Source: CAURNT01 sp963539215 (GTDB taxonomy: Bacteria > Fusobacteriota > Fusobacteriia > Fusobacteriales > Leptotrichiaceae). Taken from it: a stretch of DNA of 64,000 nt. The stretch covers positions 62,001-126,000 of the forward strand of contig CAUTJT010000003.1 of the NCBI GenBank assembly GCA_963539215.1, read 5' to 3'. The notes beneath the pieces are model-generated. The model saw only the letters and a program-made list of their open reading frames with translations. It did no database searches and was not told the DNA's origin. How positions within the stretch are numbered: the first letter of the stretch is position 1; each line of letters opens with the position of its first letter. A program made the position numbers and the translations under genes. Positions 44,794-53,781 of this stretch are shown here, in pieces.

Positions 44794-46244
44794 TAATAAT
44801 AGGTGATAAATATACTACTTATGAAATTGATGAAAATATAGAGAAAAAATACAAAATTAGTAAAGAAATTTTGATGGAAAATGTTGGGTTTAAACTATTT
44901 GAATTAATAGATAAAACTAAAGAAACATATTTAATACTCGCTGGATTTGGTAATAATGGAGGAGATGGGCTAGTATTAGCTCGTCTTTTAAATTCTATAG
45001 GAAAAGATGTAATTATATTTAGAATAGAAAATGAAATTTATAGCGAACTTTGTGATTTAAATTATAGAAGATGTAAATCTTTGGGAATACCCATAATCAA
45101 TAAAATAGAAGAAATTAAGTATTATTTAAATAATGTTGATATTGTTATAGATGCTATATTTGGTGTAGGAATTAGAGAAGGAATGTCCGATAATATTTTA
45201 GATGTTATCAATATTATAAATGAAATGAAATTAATTAATAAATATTCAGTTTATTCTATAGATATACCAACAGGATTAAGTTCTGAAAGTGGGGAAGTAG
45301 TAGAAGAGGCTATTAAAGCAGATATAACTTATAGTATAATAACATATAAAAAAGGATTTTTAAATTATAATTCCAAAGAATATACAGGTCATATCCATAT
45401 TATCAAAGATATTATAATACCTAATGATTTATTACTCCATCATAGTGATCTATTTTTAATAGAAGAAAATGATATATCTAATTTTAAAAGAGAAAGAAAT
45501 ATAAATTCCAATAAAACATACTTTGGTAAATCTTTTATAGTTTCAGGAAGTGATAAATATATAGGTGCAGCAAAACTTGCAACAGAAGGTTGTTTAAATG
45601 TAGGTAGTGGCTATACTTATCTTTTTTCAGAAAACGAAAAACTTAGAGAATTAGTATATAATTTACCTGAAATAATATTTACAAGTAATATAAATGATTT
45701 AGATAATGCTAAAGTATTAGGAATGGGACCTGGAATAACAAATATTAATACTATAAAAATTTTAATTGAAAAATATAAAAATTCAAAAAAACTTATATTA
45801 GATGCTGGAGCGATAGATTCAAGTGTTAATATAGTTAATAGTCCAAATATCCTTATAACTCCTCATACAGGCGAATTTTCAGCTTTATATAATATTAATT
45901 TAGAATTAATTTTAAAAAATACAGCTGATATAGTCAAGGATTATGCCAATATGAATAATATAAATATCTTATTAAAAGGTAAAAATACATATATAAGTGA
46001 TGGGATAAAAACTTATGTTGTAAATACAGGAAATCCATATATGGCTATAGCAGGGATGGGAGACGTGTTAACAGGTATAATTACAGGATTGGTTGCACAA
46101 AATTATTCAATAATAGAATCTGCTATAATAGGTTCTTATTTACACGGTTATATAGCTGATGAGTTAAAAAAACAAAGATATATTATAACACCAACTGAAT
46201 TGGTAAAAAATATATCCTATTATATGAATAAATTATTAAAATAA
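44790..46244 (+). CDS. nnr: Bifunctional NAD(P)H-hydrate repair enzyme
   Basis: The 484-residue protein fuses an N-terminal NAD(P)HX epimerase (about 1-210, with GFGNNGGDGLVLARLL and IPTGLSSESGEV) to a C-terminal ADP-dependent dehydratase (about 225-484, with NTGNPYMAIAGMGDVLTGII). It repairs hydrated NADH and NADPH. The start overlaps the galU stop as ATGA. A strong terminator follows. Confidence 0.93.
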   Translation: MIIIGDKYTTYEIDENIEKKYKISKEILMENVGFKLFELIDKTKETYLILAGFGNNGGDGLVLARLLNSIGKDVIIFRIENEIYSELCDLNYRRCKSLGIPIINKIEEIKYYLNNVDIVIDAIFGVGIREGMSDNILDVINIINEMKLINKYSVYSIDIPTGLSSESGEVVEEAIKADITYSIITYKKGFLNYNSKEYTGHIHIIKDIIIPNDLLLHHSDLFLIEENDISNFKRERNINSNKTYFGKSFIVSGSDKYIGAAKLATEGCLNVGSGYTYLFSENEKLRELVYNLPEIIFTSNINDLDNAKVLGMGPGITNINTIKILIEKYKNSKKLILDAGAIDSSVNIVNSPNILITPHTGEFSALYNINLELILKNTADIVKDYANMNNINILLKGKNTYISDGIKTYVVNTGNPYMAIAGMGDVLTGIITGLVAQNYSIIESAIIGSYLHGYIADELKKQRYIITPTELVKNISYYMNKLLK

Positions 46245-46270
46245 ACTAGAGTTTTTACTCTAGTTTTTTT
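46243..46270 (+). terminator. Terminator after nnr
   Basis: A perfect 10-bp stem (aaactagagt with actctagttt) with loop TTTT is followed by a T-run. Confidence 0.88.
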
Positions 46271-46340
46271 TATATTAAAATTAAAAAATAATTAAACGCT
46301 TAAAAGTGTTTTAAAATAACGATAAAAATCGATACAAAAT

Positions 46341-46368
46341 AAAAAAGATTATATTTTAATCTTTTTTT
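46341..46368. terminator. Second hairpin in the nnr-coaBC gap
   Basis: A perfect 11-bp stem (aaaaaagatta with taatctttttt) with a 5-nt loop is flanked by A- and T-runs, and can terminate in either direction. Smaller inverted repeats (AACGCTT/AGTGTT, CGAT/ATCG) lie before it. Confidence 0.65.
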
Positions 46369-46399
46369 AATTTTATTGTTTTATCATTTTCTTTAAATT

Positions 46400-46428
46400 A
46401 TAAACCTAAATAGGTTTATGTGTATAAT
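46400..46428 (+). promoter_or_regulatory. Palindrome and -10 element upstream of the candidate small RNA
   Basis: ATAAACCT (46400-46407) and AGGTTTAT (46412-46419) form a perfect inverted repeat 3 nt before TATAAT (46423-46428). It occupies the place of the -35 and spacer, as an operator might. A second inverted repeat, TGTTC (46428-46432) and GAACA (46440-46444), spans the expected transcription start. Confidence 0.45.
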
Positions 46429-46433
46429 GTTCC

Positions 46434-46569
46434 TTGCTTGAACAAAATTATTCAGTGTGTTTTCTATGTGAACTGTAAGATTTATTGTTTTCTTGAAAAG
46501 GACAAATACTTTTTCTCGCCGAAAGAACTATAATGTGAAAAAGTCAATAAATGTGACTTTCTTTTTTTT
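46434..46569 (+). ncRNA. Candidate small RNA, unassigned
   Basis: About 136 nt lie between a TATAAT element and a hairpin terminator (AAAGTCA with TGACTTT, 46540-46560, followed by a T-run). The stretch contains no ORF. It is less AT-rich than the surrounding gap and includes a non-repetitive core with CTCGCCGAAAGAAC (46515-46528). The next gene has its own promoter after the terminator, so this would be a separate transcript. It lacks the SRP RNA GGAAG core and is not tmRNA. It could be 6S RNA or a lineage-specific sRNA; the sequence alone does not decide. Confidence 0.4.
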
Positions 46570-46576
46570 AAACTTA

Positions 46577-46605
46577 TTGAAGAAAATTCTTAATTGTAGT
46601 ATAAT
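46577..46605 (+). promoter_or_regulatory. Promoter of coaBC
   Basis: TTGAAG (46577-46582) and TATAAT (46600-46605) are exactly 17 nt apart, 25 nt before the coaBC start and downstream of the small-RNA terminator. Confidence 0.8.
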
Positions 46606-46630
46606 ATTACAAAAAACTTAGGAGATATTT

Positions 46631-47821
46631 ATGAAAAATATACTATTAGGAATAACTTCAGGTATAGCTTGTTACAAGGCATTAGATATAACATCTCAAT
46701 TGACAAAAAAAGGATATAATGTAACAGTTATGATGAGTGATAATGCTAAGAATTTAATTTCTCCATCTTTATTTCAAGTAATTTCAAAAAATAAAGTATA
46801 TTATGAGAATTTTGAAAAAGATGAAATTGATGTATATCATATAGAGCTTATTAAAAATAATGATTTAGTTGTTATTGTACCAGCAACCTTAAATATTATA
46901 GGAAAACTTTCAAATGGGATTGCAGATGATTTCATTTCAACATGTTTATCTGTTTCTGATCCAAATAAAACTTTAATTTTTCCAGCAATGAATACTAGAA
47001 TGTATACAAACCCTGTAAATCAGTATAATATGAACAAATTAAAGGATTTTGGATATGATATTATAGAAGCAGATACAGGTTTTTTAGCCTGCGGAGAAAA
47101 CGGAATAGGAAAACTCCCTAACATAGATAAAATAATAGATTATATTGAATATAGAATAAATAAAAATGAAAATCTTAAAAACAAATCAATATTAATTACA
47201 GCTGGAGGAACAAAAGAACCTATAGACCCTGTAAGAACTATAACAAATAACTCTAGTGGTAAAATGGGAATTTCCCTTGCAAAAGAAGCTAAATTAATGG
47301 GAGCAAATGTAACACTTATATCAACTAAAAAAGATATAAATATACCAAGCTATATAGATAAAATAATTTATGTAGAAACGACACAAGAAATGCTTGAATC
47401 CGTAAATAACGAAAAAGATAAAATGGATGCAATAATAATGGCGGCAGCTGTTTCAGATTTTAAAATTAAGAATTACAGTAATCAAAAAATAAAGAAAAAA
47501 GATATGAATAACGATTTAAAACTTGAACTCGAACTAAATAAAGATATTTTAATTGAATTATCAAAAAATAAAAATAGAAAATACTTACTTGTGGGATTTG
47601 CTGCAGAAAGTCAAAATTTAATAGAAAACGCTAGATTAAAATTAGAAAAAAAAGATTTAGATTTTATAATTGCTAATGATATTTCCGATAAAACTATAGG
47701 ATTTAATTCTGATTACAACAAAGTATGTATAATAGATAAAAATTCAAATGAATATGAAATTAAATACAATACAAAAGATATAATTTCTAAAGAGATACTT
47801 AAAACTATTTTTAAGATATAA
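46631..47821 (+). CDS. coaBC: Bifunctional phosphopantothenoylcysteine decarboxylase / phosphopantothenate-cysteine ligase
   Basis: The 396-residue enzyme catalyses two steps of coenzyme A synthesis. The N-terminal flavoprotein CoaC (about 1-180) begins LLGITSGIACYKALDITSQL and has the PAMNTRMYTNP substrate motif and ACGENGIGKLP with the catalytic Cys. The CoaB domain (about 185-396) has ITAGGTKEPIDPVRTITNNS and a dimerisation/CTP-binding region. It has an AGGAG site and is a single-gene or short unit. Confidence 0.95.
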   Translation: MKNILLGITSGIACYKALDITSQLTKKGYNVTVMMSDNAKNLISPSLFQVISKNKVYYENFEKDEIDVYHIELIKNNDLVVIVPATLNIIGKLSNGIADDFISTCLSVSDPNKTLIFPAMNTRMYTNPVNQYNMNKLKDFGYDIIEADTGFLACGENGIGKLPNIDKIIDYIEYRINKNENLKNKSILITAGGTKEPIDPVRTITNNSSGKMGISLAKEAKLMGANVTLISTKKDINIPSYIDKIIYVETTQEMLESVNNEKDKMDAIIMAAAVSDFKIKNYSNQKIKKKDMNNDLKLELELNKDILIELSKNKNRKYLLVGFAAESQNLIENARLKLEKKDLDFIIANDISDKTIGFNSDYNKVCIIDKNSNEYEIKYNTKDIISKEILKTIFKI

Positions 47822-47870
47822 TACAAAGTCCGATAATGTATCTTATGTATATTTTATAAAAGGAGGAACA

Positions 47871-48746
47871 ATGTTCTTAGGCGATACTAACTGCCCTATC
47901 ATAATACCTGATAATCCTCTTAAGAATTTATCAGACATAGAAAAAAGCATACAAAAAAAATTTAGATTAACTCTTTGGGCTCCTTTTATTAAAGCACTTA
48001 AAGAATTTAAACTAGTACAAGAAAACGATAAAATTGCAGTTGCTATTTCAGGTGGTAAAGATTCTTTACTACTTGCTAAATTATTCCACGAACTAAAAAG
48101 AGCTTCTAATATAAATTTTGAAGTTATTTTTATTGCAATGAATCCAGGATTTAATCAAAGAAATCTTGATAACTTAAAATTCAATTTAAAACATCTAAAT
48201 ATTGATTGCCATATATATAACGATAATATATTTGAAATTGCTGGTAACATAGCTAAAGATTACCCTTGTTTTATGTGTGCTAAAATGCGTCGTGGTTCTC
48301 TTTATACTAAAGCCACTGAACTTGGTTGTAACAAACTAGCTTTAGGACATCATTTAGATGATGTTATAGAAACTACTCTAATGTCTATGTTTTATATGAG
48401 TAAATATGAAACTATGTTACCAAAATTAAAGTCCGATAATTTTGAGATTGAATTGATACGCCCTCTTTTTTACGTTGAAGAAAAAGATATAATTAAATTT
48501 ATTAAATACAACGGATTAAATCCTATGAATTGTGGATGCACAATTGCTGCTGAAAGAACTTCAAGTAAAAGACGTGAAACTAAAGAATTAATAGAAATGT
48601 TAAGCAAAACCAATCCTGATATAAAAAAGAAAATCTTACTATCTTCTTTTAATGTAAATATAGAGAAAATACTTTCTTTTAAATATAAAGGAAAAAAGAT
48701 TTCATATTTAGATGATTATAAAATATTTAAAAATGATGATGAATAA
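47871..48746 (+). CDS. TtcA-family tRNA thiolation PP-loop protein
   Basis: The 291-residue protein has a PP-loop ATP pyrophosphatase motif (AISGGKDSLLLAKLF) and two Cys pairs that can hold an iron-sulfur cluster (CFMCAKMRRG and the CGC near NCGCTIA). ALGHHLDDVIETTLM is the other family motif. It resembles TtcA, which makes 2-thiocytidine 32 in tRNA. Related Fusobacteria and Firmicutes proteins of this length differ in detail, so the exact tRNA target is open. It has an AGGAGG site. Confidence 0.85.
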   Translation: MFLGDTNCPIIIPDNPLKNLSDIEKSIQKKFRLTLWAPFIKALKEFKLVQENDKIAVAISGGKDSLLLAKLFHELKRASNINFEVIFIAMNPGFNQRNLDNLKFNLKHLNIDCHIYNDNIFEIAGNIAKDYPCFMCAKMRRGSLYTKATELGCNKLALGHHLDDVIETTLMSMFYMSKYETMLPKLKSDNFEIELIRPLFYVEEKDIIKFIKYNGLNPMNCGCTIAAERTSSKRRETKELIEMLSKTNPDIKKKILLSSFNVNIEKILSFKYKGKKISYLDDYKIFKNDDE

Positions 48747-48754
48747 CTTAAAAT

Positions 48755-48783
48755 AGGCATAAACTTTTGTTTATGCCTTTATA
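48755..48783 (+). terminator. Terminator after the TtcA-family gene
   Basis: A perfect 10-bp stem (aggcataaac with gtttatgcct) with loop TTTT is followed by a short T-run. Confidence 0.8.
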
Positions 48784-48818
48784 ATATACTTTTAGTTACT
48801 TTCATTTATATCAATTTA

Positions 48819-49319
48819 TTACTTTTTATCTAAAGCACTATTAAATTGATCTAAAATATTTTTATATTTTTCTAAAAATTCTTTATCTAAATCAATAATT
48901 TCAATTTTTTCAATTTTATCATTATTTTTTAAACTTTTAACTATTTCTAAATCACTTTCACTTACCACTTCACCAAATATAGTATGATTATTATTTAACC
49001 ATTCAGTAATAACTGTCGTTATAAAAAATTGAGAACCATTAGTATTAGGACCTGCATTTGCCATAGCTAAATATCCAGGTTTATCAAATAAATAACCATT
49101 ATATACTTCATCTCCAAATGAATATCCCGGACCTCCCATTCCAGTACCTGTAGGATCTCCACCTTGTGCCATAAAGTCTTCTATAACTCTATGAAATATA
49201 GTGTCGTTATAATATCCTCTATTAGCTAAATTTACAAAATTTAATACTGTTACTGGAGCCGCTTCACTAAATAAATTTAAATTTATCGCTCCCTTATTTG
49301 TTTTAATTATTGCTTTCAT
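48819..49319 (-). CDS. Cyclophilin-type peptidyl-prolyl isomerase, cytoplasmic
   Basis: The 166-residue protein is a single cyclophilin domain with FHRVIEDFMAQGGDPTGTG and NTNGSQFFIT, including the catalytic Arg in FHRV. It has no signal peptide, so it acts in the cytoplasm on proline bonds during protein folding. It is the last gene of a minus-strand group with the metallopeptidase, the membrane protein and the NUDIX gene. Confidence 0.94.
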   Translation of the reverse strand: MKAIIKTNKGAINLNLFSEAAPVTVLNFVNLANRGYYNDTIFHRVIEDFMAQGGDPTGTGMGGPGYSFGDEVYNGYLFDKPGYLAMANAGPNTNGSQFFITTVITEWLNNNHTIFGEVVSESDLEIVKSLKNNDKIEKIEIIDLDKEFLEKYKNILDQFNSALDKK

Positions 49320-49329
49320 TTTTACCTTC

Positions 49330-50016
49330 CTATCTATATTTTAATAATTTTTCAGCTTCTTTATAATTTTTCATATATAATTCAACATGTCTATAAAAAT
49401 TTGTACTATGATTAGGATGTTTTAAATGCGCTAATTCATGTACACAAACATAATCTATTTCAAATAAATTCCTTTTAATCAAATCTATATTTAAAGCAAT
49501 TATACTTTTGACACAATTACAATATCCCCATTTACCTTTTATTTGCTTTATAATTAATCTTTTAAAATCTTCCTTCATTATACTTTTCCATTTTTCTATT
49601 CTATCATTAAATATCTTATTTGCTTCATTAAAATAAAATGTATAAATAATTTTCTTTTTATACTCAAAATTATCATTTAATGTATAAAGTATAAATTTAT
49701 TATCCTTAAAAATAATTTTATCAAAACCACTTAATTTAACTTCTAAATTATAGAATTTACCTAAAAATTTAATTTTAGACCCATCAGTATAATCTTCCTC
49801 AAGCTTATTTTTACTATATTCATTTATTTTTTTTATATTTTTATCAATCCAATCTTTTTTTGATAAAATGAATTGCTCTATATAATATTTATCTATATTT
49901 ATAGGAGCTGATATATACACACTTAAATCCGATCTTATTCTTAAATTAATATTCTTTACTTTCTTTCTTTCAACTTCATAACCTAAAATATATTCCACTA
50001 TTCCCATTTTTGACAT
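49330..50016 (-). CDS. YgjP-like (DUF45) zinc metallopeptidase
   Basis: This protein of about 228 residues has the gluzincin-like motif CVHELAHLKHPNHS, with two zinc His and the catalytic Glu, preceded by IKGKWGYCNCVKSIIALN, as in YgjP/DUF45 proteins. Members are predicted cytoplasmic metallopeptidases of unknown substrate. The ATG at 50,016 follows GGAGA and lies just after the upstream gene's stop; the longer start at 50,043 would overlap that gene. Confidence 0.85.
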   Translation of the reverse strand: MSKMGIVEYILGYEVERKKVKNINLRIRSDLSVYISAPINIDKYYIEQFILSKKDWIDKNIKKINEYSKNKLEEDYTDGSKIKFLGKFYNLEVKLSGFDKIIFKDNKFILYTLNDNFEYKKKIIYTFYFNEANKIFNDRIEKWKSIMKEDFKRLIIKQIKGKWGYCNCVKSIIALNIDLIKRNLFEIDYVCVHELAHLKHPNHSTNFYRHVELYMKNYKEAEKLLKYR

Positions 50017-50017
50017 A

Positions 50018-50461
50018 CTATATATTCTCCATTGAACTTTCAAGAATTTTTAAAACATTAGGTACTATAAACATTGATGAAATTATAAATTGAAAGTATA
50101 TTTGAGGATATGCTATTTTTAATTTTTTTATAAAAAGTAAACTATTTTTTATATTAAGAATAGATACATGCTCATAATAATTATTATCCCCTTTATATCT
50201 AATAGATATTTGAAGAGACTCCAATACATATACATCTTTTTTTACGCTTAAGTTAGTTTTTAAAACTTTAATTTCTTCTATATCATTAAAATCAAATATT
50301 TCTTGAGTTTTAAAAAAAATCCCTTCATTTACAACATTAACTTTAGTGTCATTTATATATATTTTTTCATTTTTTACATTTCTTTTTATATTCCAAGATA
50401 ACAATAATCTATACAAGAAAATAATAATAATAGAAATAATAAAATAACTAATTATTTCCAT
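50018..50461 (-). CDS. Hypothetical membrane-anchored protein (147 aa)
   Basis: No family was recognised. An N-terminal membrane helix (IISYFIISIIIIFLYRLLL) is followed by a strand-rich domain of the PH-like kind (KIYINDTKVNVVNEGIFFKT, DFNDIEEIKVLK) and a hydrophobic C-terminal segment. Such small PH-like membrane proteins are common beside unrelated genes. It overlaps the NUDIX gene upstream by 14 nt and ends 1 nt before the metallopeptidase start, so it belongs to this operon. Confidence 0.55.
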   Translation of the reverse strand: MEIISYFIISIIIIFLYRLLLSWNIKRNVKNEKIYINDTKVNVVNEGIFFKTQEIFDFNDIEEIKVLKTNLSVKKDVYVLESLQISIRYKGDNNYYEHVSILNIKNSLLFIKKLKIAYPQIYFQFIISSMFIVPNVLKILESSMENI

Positions 50462-50984
50462 TTAATAATTCCTTAAGTTTAGGTAAAAAATATGAAATTG
50501 AAAATAAAGTTTTTAAATCAGTAACATAATCTTCTACTTTATCAATATCTATCCAATGTGATAATATATCTTCTCCCTCATCAAAATCCTTTTCACCTGG
50601 TAATATTTCATCAGATTTTAAACGAGCTGCATAAAAATAAAGTTTTTCTGTTGTATATCCTGGACTAACCGGTAATCCTTCTTTATACTCTATAAAGTCA
50701 ACTACATCTTCAAATAAATACCCTGTTTCTTCTTTCAATTCTCTTTTAACTGCATTTAATGGTTCTTCTCCAGGATCTATTAATCCTGCTACATTTTCAA
50801 AAGTATTTCCATCTACTCCTGGTCTATATTGTTCAACTAATAGTACCTTATCTAAAGTTGTATTAAATAAAATTATACATACCGCATCAGATTTATCTAA
50901 ATATTCTAATTTAACCCCTGTTGTTGGATGAATTTTAACTTCTCCTTTTAAAAAAACAAATCCCTCTTTTATTGGTTTAGACAT
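50448..50984 (-). CDS. NUDIX hydrolase, ADP-ribose pyrophosphatase-like
   Basis: This protein of about 178 residues contains a full NUDIX box (G-x5-E-x7-REUxEExGU), seen as GLIDPGEE followed by VKRELKEETGY. The upstream VEQYRPGVDGNTFENVAG region is typical of ADP-ribose pyrophosphatases. It hydrolyses nucleoside diphosphate derivatives. The ATG at 50,984 follows a GGAGGTG site; the TTG at 50,999 overlaps that site. It is the first gene of the operon. Confidence 0.9.
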   Translation of the reverse strand: MSKPIKEGFVFLKGEVKIHPTTGVKLEYLDKSDAVCIILFNTTLDKVLLVEQYRPGVDGNTFENVAGLIDPGEEPLNAVKRELKEETGYLFEDVVDFIEYKEGLPVSPGYTTEKLYFYAARLKSDEILPGEKDFDEGEDILSHWIDIDKVEDYVTDLKTLFSISYFLPKLKELLNGNN

Positions 50985-51034
50985 AATAATCACCTCCAAA
51001 TATATAAATATATTTTACAATAATTATCACCAAA

Positions 51035-51063
51035 TTGCAAACAACAAAAAATAATGGTATAAT
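51035..51063 (+). promoter_or_regulatory. Promoter of the ABC-F gene
   Basis: TTGCAA (51035-51040) and TATAAT (51058-51063) are 17 nt apart, 30 nt before the start codon. Confidence 0.75.
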
Positions 51064-51094
51064 GGTTTAATATATAAATTTTGAAAGGGGAAAT

Positions 51095-52714
51095 ATGATA
51101 ACTACAAGTAATCTAACAGTACAATTTGGGGGAAGAAAATTATTTGAGGATGTTAACATAAAATTTACAGAGGGAAATTGTTATGGAATTATAGGAGCAA
51201 ATGGTGCAGGTAAATCAACTTTTCTTAAAGTAATTACAGGTGAAGTTGAATCTACAAGCGGAGATATTATAATAGATAAAAATAAAAGAGTTTCTTTTTT
51301 AAAACAAGATCACTTTGCATATGAAGAAGAAAAAGTTTTAGATGTAGTAATTATGGGTCACGAAAGACTTTATCAAATAATATTAGAAAAAAATGAAATA
51401 TATTCAAAAACAGAATTTACAGATGAAGATGGTATTAAAATTAGTGAATTAGAGGGTGAATTTGCTGAACTTGATGGTTGGGAAGCTGAAACTAATGCCG
51501 AAAAATTCCTAACAGGTCTAGGAATTTCTCCTGAACTTCATGATAAATATATGAAAGAATTAACTGAGCCAGAAAAAGTTAAAGTTTTACTTGCACAAAG
51601 TTTATTTGGTAATCCTGATATCTTACTTTTAGATGAGCCTACAAATGGATTAGATTTAAAAGCTGTAAATTGGCTTGAAAACTTTATAATGGACTTAGAA
51701 AGTACTACTGTTCTTATCGTTTCACACGATAGACACTTTTTAAATAAAGTTTGTACTCACATAGCTGATATAGACTATGGTAAAATTAAACTATTTGTTG
51801 GAAACTATAATTTCTGGTATGAATCTTCTCAATTAATGCAAGAATTATTGAGAAATCAAAATAAAAAAATTGAACAAAAAAGAAAAGAATTGCAAGAATT
51901 CATTGCTAGATTCTCTGCAAATGCATCTAAATCTAAGCAAGCTACAAGTAGAAAAAAACAATTAGAAAAATTACAACTTGAAGATATGCAAGTATCTAAT
52001 AGAAAATACCCATATGTTGATTTTAAACCTGAAAGAGAAGCTGGTAATAATATGCTTAAGGTTGAAAACTTGAGTAAAACTGTTGATGGTGAACTTGTTT
52101 TAGATAATATAAGCTTTACTATAAATACAGGTGATAAGGTTGCTATACTTTCAAGAAACGATATAGCCAAAACTACTCTATTCCAAATATTAGCTGGTGA
52201 ATTAGAAGCTGATAGTGGAACTTATGAATGGGGAATGACTACTACTCAAAGTTACTTCCCTAAAGATAATAGTCAATATTTCGAAGATATTAAATTATCT
52301 TTAATAGATTGGTTAAGACAATATTCTACTGATCAACACGAAGAATATGTAAGAGGTTTTTTAGGACGTATGCTATTTTCTGGTGATGATGCTCGTAAAG
52401 AAGCTAATGTATTATCAGGAGGAGAAAAAGTTAGATGTATGTTAGCTAAAATGATGTTAAGTGGTGCAAATGTATTATTACTAGATAGTCCTACAGATCA
52501 CTTAGATCTTGAATCTATAACTTCATTAAATAAAGGGTTAACTAAATTCAACGGAACTATATTATTTACAACACATGACCATGAATTTATAGAAACTGTA
52601 GCAAATAAAATAATAGAAATTACACCTAAAGGTTTAATTTATAAAGAAATGGATTTTGATGAATATGTAGAAGATGAAGATTTACAAGAACAGATAAATG
52701 AAATGTATAGATAA
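51095..52714 (+). CDS. ABC-F family ATPase (YbiT/YkpA type)
   Basis: The 539-residue soluble protein has two ABC domains and no membrane segment, as in ABC-F translation factors that act on the ribosome. Domain 1 has a normal Walker A (GANGAGKST) and Walker B (LLLDEPTNGLDL), and a signature region replaced by LTEPEKVKVLLA. Domain 2 has an altered Walker A (SRNDIAKTTL) with the family's characteristic WGMTTTQSYFPKDNSQYF, a normal LSGGEKVR signature, and LLLDSPTDHLDL in place of the usual Glu. These deviations are typical of the YkpA/YbiT subgroup. It is a single gene. Confidence 0.9.
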   Translation: MITTSNLTVQFGGRKLFEDVNIKFTEGNCYGIIGANGAGKSTFLKVITGEVESTSGDIIIDKNKRVSFLKQDHFAYEEEKVLDVVIMGHERLYQIILEKNEIYSKTEFTDEDGIKISELEGEFAELDGWEAETNAEKFLTGLGISPELHDKYMKELTEPEKVKVLLAQSLFGNPDILLLDEPTNGLDLKAVNWLENFIMDLESTTVLIVSHDRHFLNKVCTHIADIDYGKIKLFVGNYNFWYESSQLMQELLRNQNKKIEQKRKELQEFIARFSANASKSKQATSRKKQLEKLQLEDMQVSNRKYPYVDFKPEREAGNNMLKVENLSKTVDGELVLDNISFTINTGDKVAILSRNDIAKTTLFQILAGELEADSGTYEWGMTTTQSYFPKDNSQYFEDIKLSLIDWLRQYSTDQHEEYVRGFLGRMLFSGDDARKEANVLSGGEKVRCMLAKMMLSGANVLLLDSPTDHLDLESITSLNKGLTKFNGTILFTTHDHEFIETVANKIIEITPKGLIYKEMDFDEYVEDEDLQEQINEMYR

Positions 52715-52715
52715 A

Positions 52716-52746
52716 AAAAACCATAGTCAATTTGACTATGGTTTTT
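52716..52746. terminator. Bidirectional terminator between the ABC-F and Ogg genes
   Basis: A 14-bp stem (aaaaaccatagtca with tgactatggttttt) with a 3-nt loop lies between convergent genes. Confidence 0.9.
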
Positions 52747-53398
52747 ATTTAAATACCTCTCCTGCTTGTTGCGACCAAAAAACTAAATCTAAAGCATCCA
52801 TAGGTATATTTACATATTTTGAATACTCTTTCATTTTTTCTTCTATTTCAAAATATATTTTAGGAGTCAGTGTTTTAGGAATTTCTTTAATTACACCTAA
52901 TTCTTTTAAATTTTTAAGTACATGTCTATCTAATATAGCTAAATATCTCCCATAACCTAAATTTCTAAGTACATGAGCTGCTTCTTTAAGTCCCATACCT
53001 TTTATATTTTTTAATATCCAATTTCTTTTTTCAAAAACATCTCCAATTTCTTTTAGAATATTTTTACTATCTAATTTACCATTTCTTGTCATTAAATCTC
53101 TAAGTTCAATTAAATATTTTGCTTTATTATTCTTAAATCTAACAACATTTAAATACTCTACAATATCTCTTTCATTTCCTGTATACAACAATCCATTTGT
53201 TTTTAATTTTTCTATCGCAGACCATGCATTACGAGCTTTACTTTGAGGTGTTAAAATACAAAATGCAATTTCAGCAAAATAATCTTTTTCTTCATAATCT
53301 ATAGTTGAAGCATAGCCTTTTATAGCTTCATCAATGTCATTTCTAAATTTTTTATATACTTCATCTATTTCTTTTTGTTTTTCTATACAAATATTCAT
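52745..53398 (-). CDS. ogg: 8-oxoguanine DNA glycosylase/AP lyase, Ogg2 (archaeal) type
   Basis: The 217-residue protein has the helix-hairpin-helix GPD-like region (NIKGMGLKEAAHVLRNLGYG) with the catalytic Lys in GLKEAA and Asp in ILDRHVL. It ends in DLVFWSQQAGEVFK, the C-terminal Lys/Arg-type feature of Ogg2. This subgroup is best known from archaea and thermophilic bacteria. It excises oxidised guanine and cleaves the DNA backbone. No neighbouring gene is linked. Confidence 0.88.
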   Translation of the reverse strand: MNICIEKQKEIDEVYKKFRNDIDEAIKGYASTIDYEEKDYFAEIAFCILTPQSKARNAWSAIEKLKTNGLLYTGNERDIVEYLNVVRFKNNKAKYLIELRDLMTRNGKLDSKNILKEIGDVFEKRNWILKNIKGMGLKEAAHVLRNLGYGRYLAILDRHVLKNLKELGVIKEIPKTLTPKIYFEIEEKMKEYSKYVNIPMDALDLVFWSQQAGEVFK

Positions 53399-53514
53399 AT
53401 TACCTCTCTTTCATATATATATTAATAGAAATACTAAAATTTTTCAAGCGAATATTTATAGATTTTTATATATATCTATGGTATAATTAAAAATAATAAA
53501 CTCAAGGAGGATAT

Positions 53515-53772
53515 ATGGAATTAATTACTTTTTCAATAATATATATATTAATAATAGCTTTTTTCATAGGATATGCAATATATTCTAATAAAAAAAGAAA
53601 ACAAAGAGAAAATAAACTATACGAAGATTTAAAAATAGGTAAAAAAGTTATAACTATTGGTGGTATACATGGAATAATAAATAAAATTGATGACACTACT
53701 GTAGAGGTTAGAGTTGATGGTAACTTTAAAATAACATTTAATAAAACTGCTATATCAAAGGTTTTAGACTAG
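53515..53772 (+). CDS. yajC: Preprotein translocase subunit YajC
   Basis: This 85-residue protein has one N-terminal membrane helix (IIYILIIAFFIGYAIY), a basic linker and the YajC domain (IGKKVITIGGIHGIINKI). It is the accessory subunit of the Sec translocon with SecD/SecF. The next gene, an exported amidase, starts 9 nt after its stop, so the two form an operon. It has an AAGGAGG site. Confidence 0.92.
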   Translation: MELITFSIIYILIIAFFIGYAIYSNKKRKQRENKLYEDLKIGKKVITIGGIHGIINKIDDTTVEVRVDGNFKITFNKTAISKVLD

Positions 53773-53781
53773 GTGGTAGAA

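Noticed and set aside
46515..46528. CTCGCCGAAAGAAC, resembling part of a glycine riboswitch core
   Set aside because: The rest of the aptamer, including the paired GGAGAG segments and tandem arrangement, is absent, and the transcript ends before the next gene.
52138..52180. Altered Walker A in the second ABC-F domain as a sign of inactivation
   Set aside because: The NDxAKT form is a normal feature of the YkpA/YbiT subgroup, so it does not indicate a broken gene.
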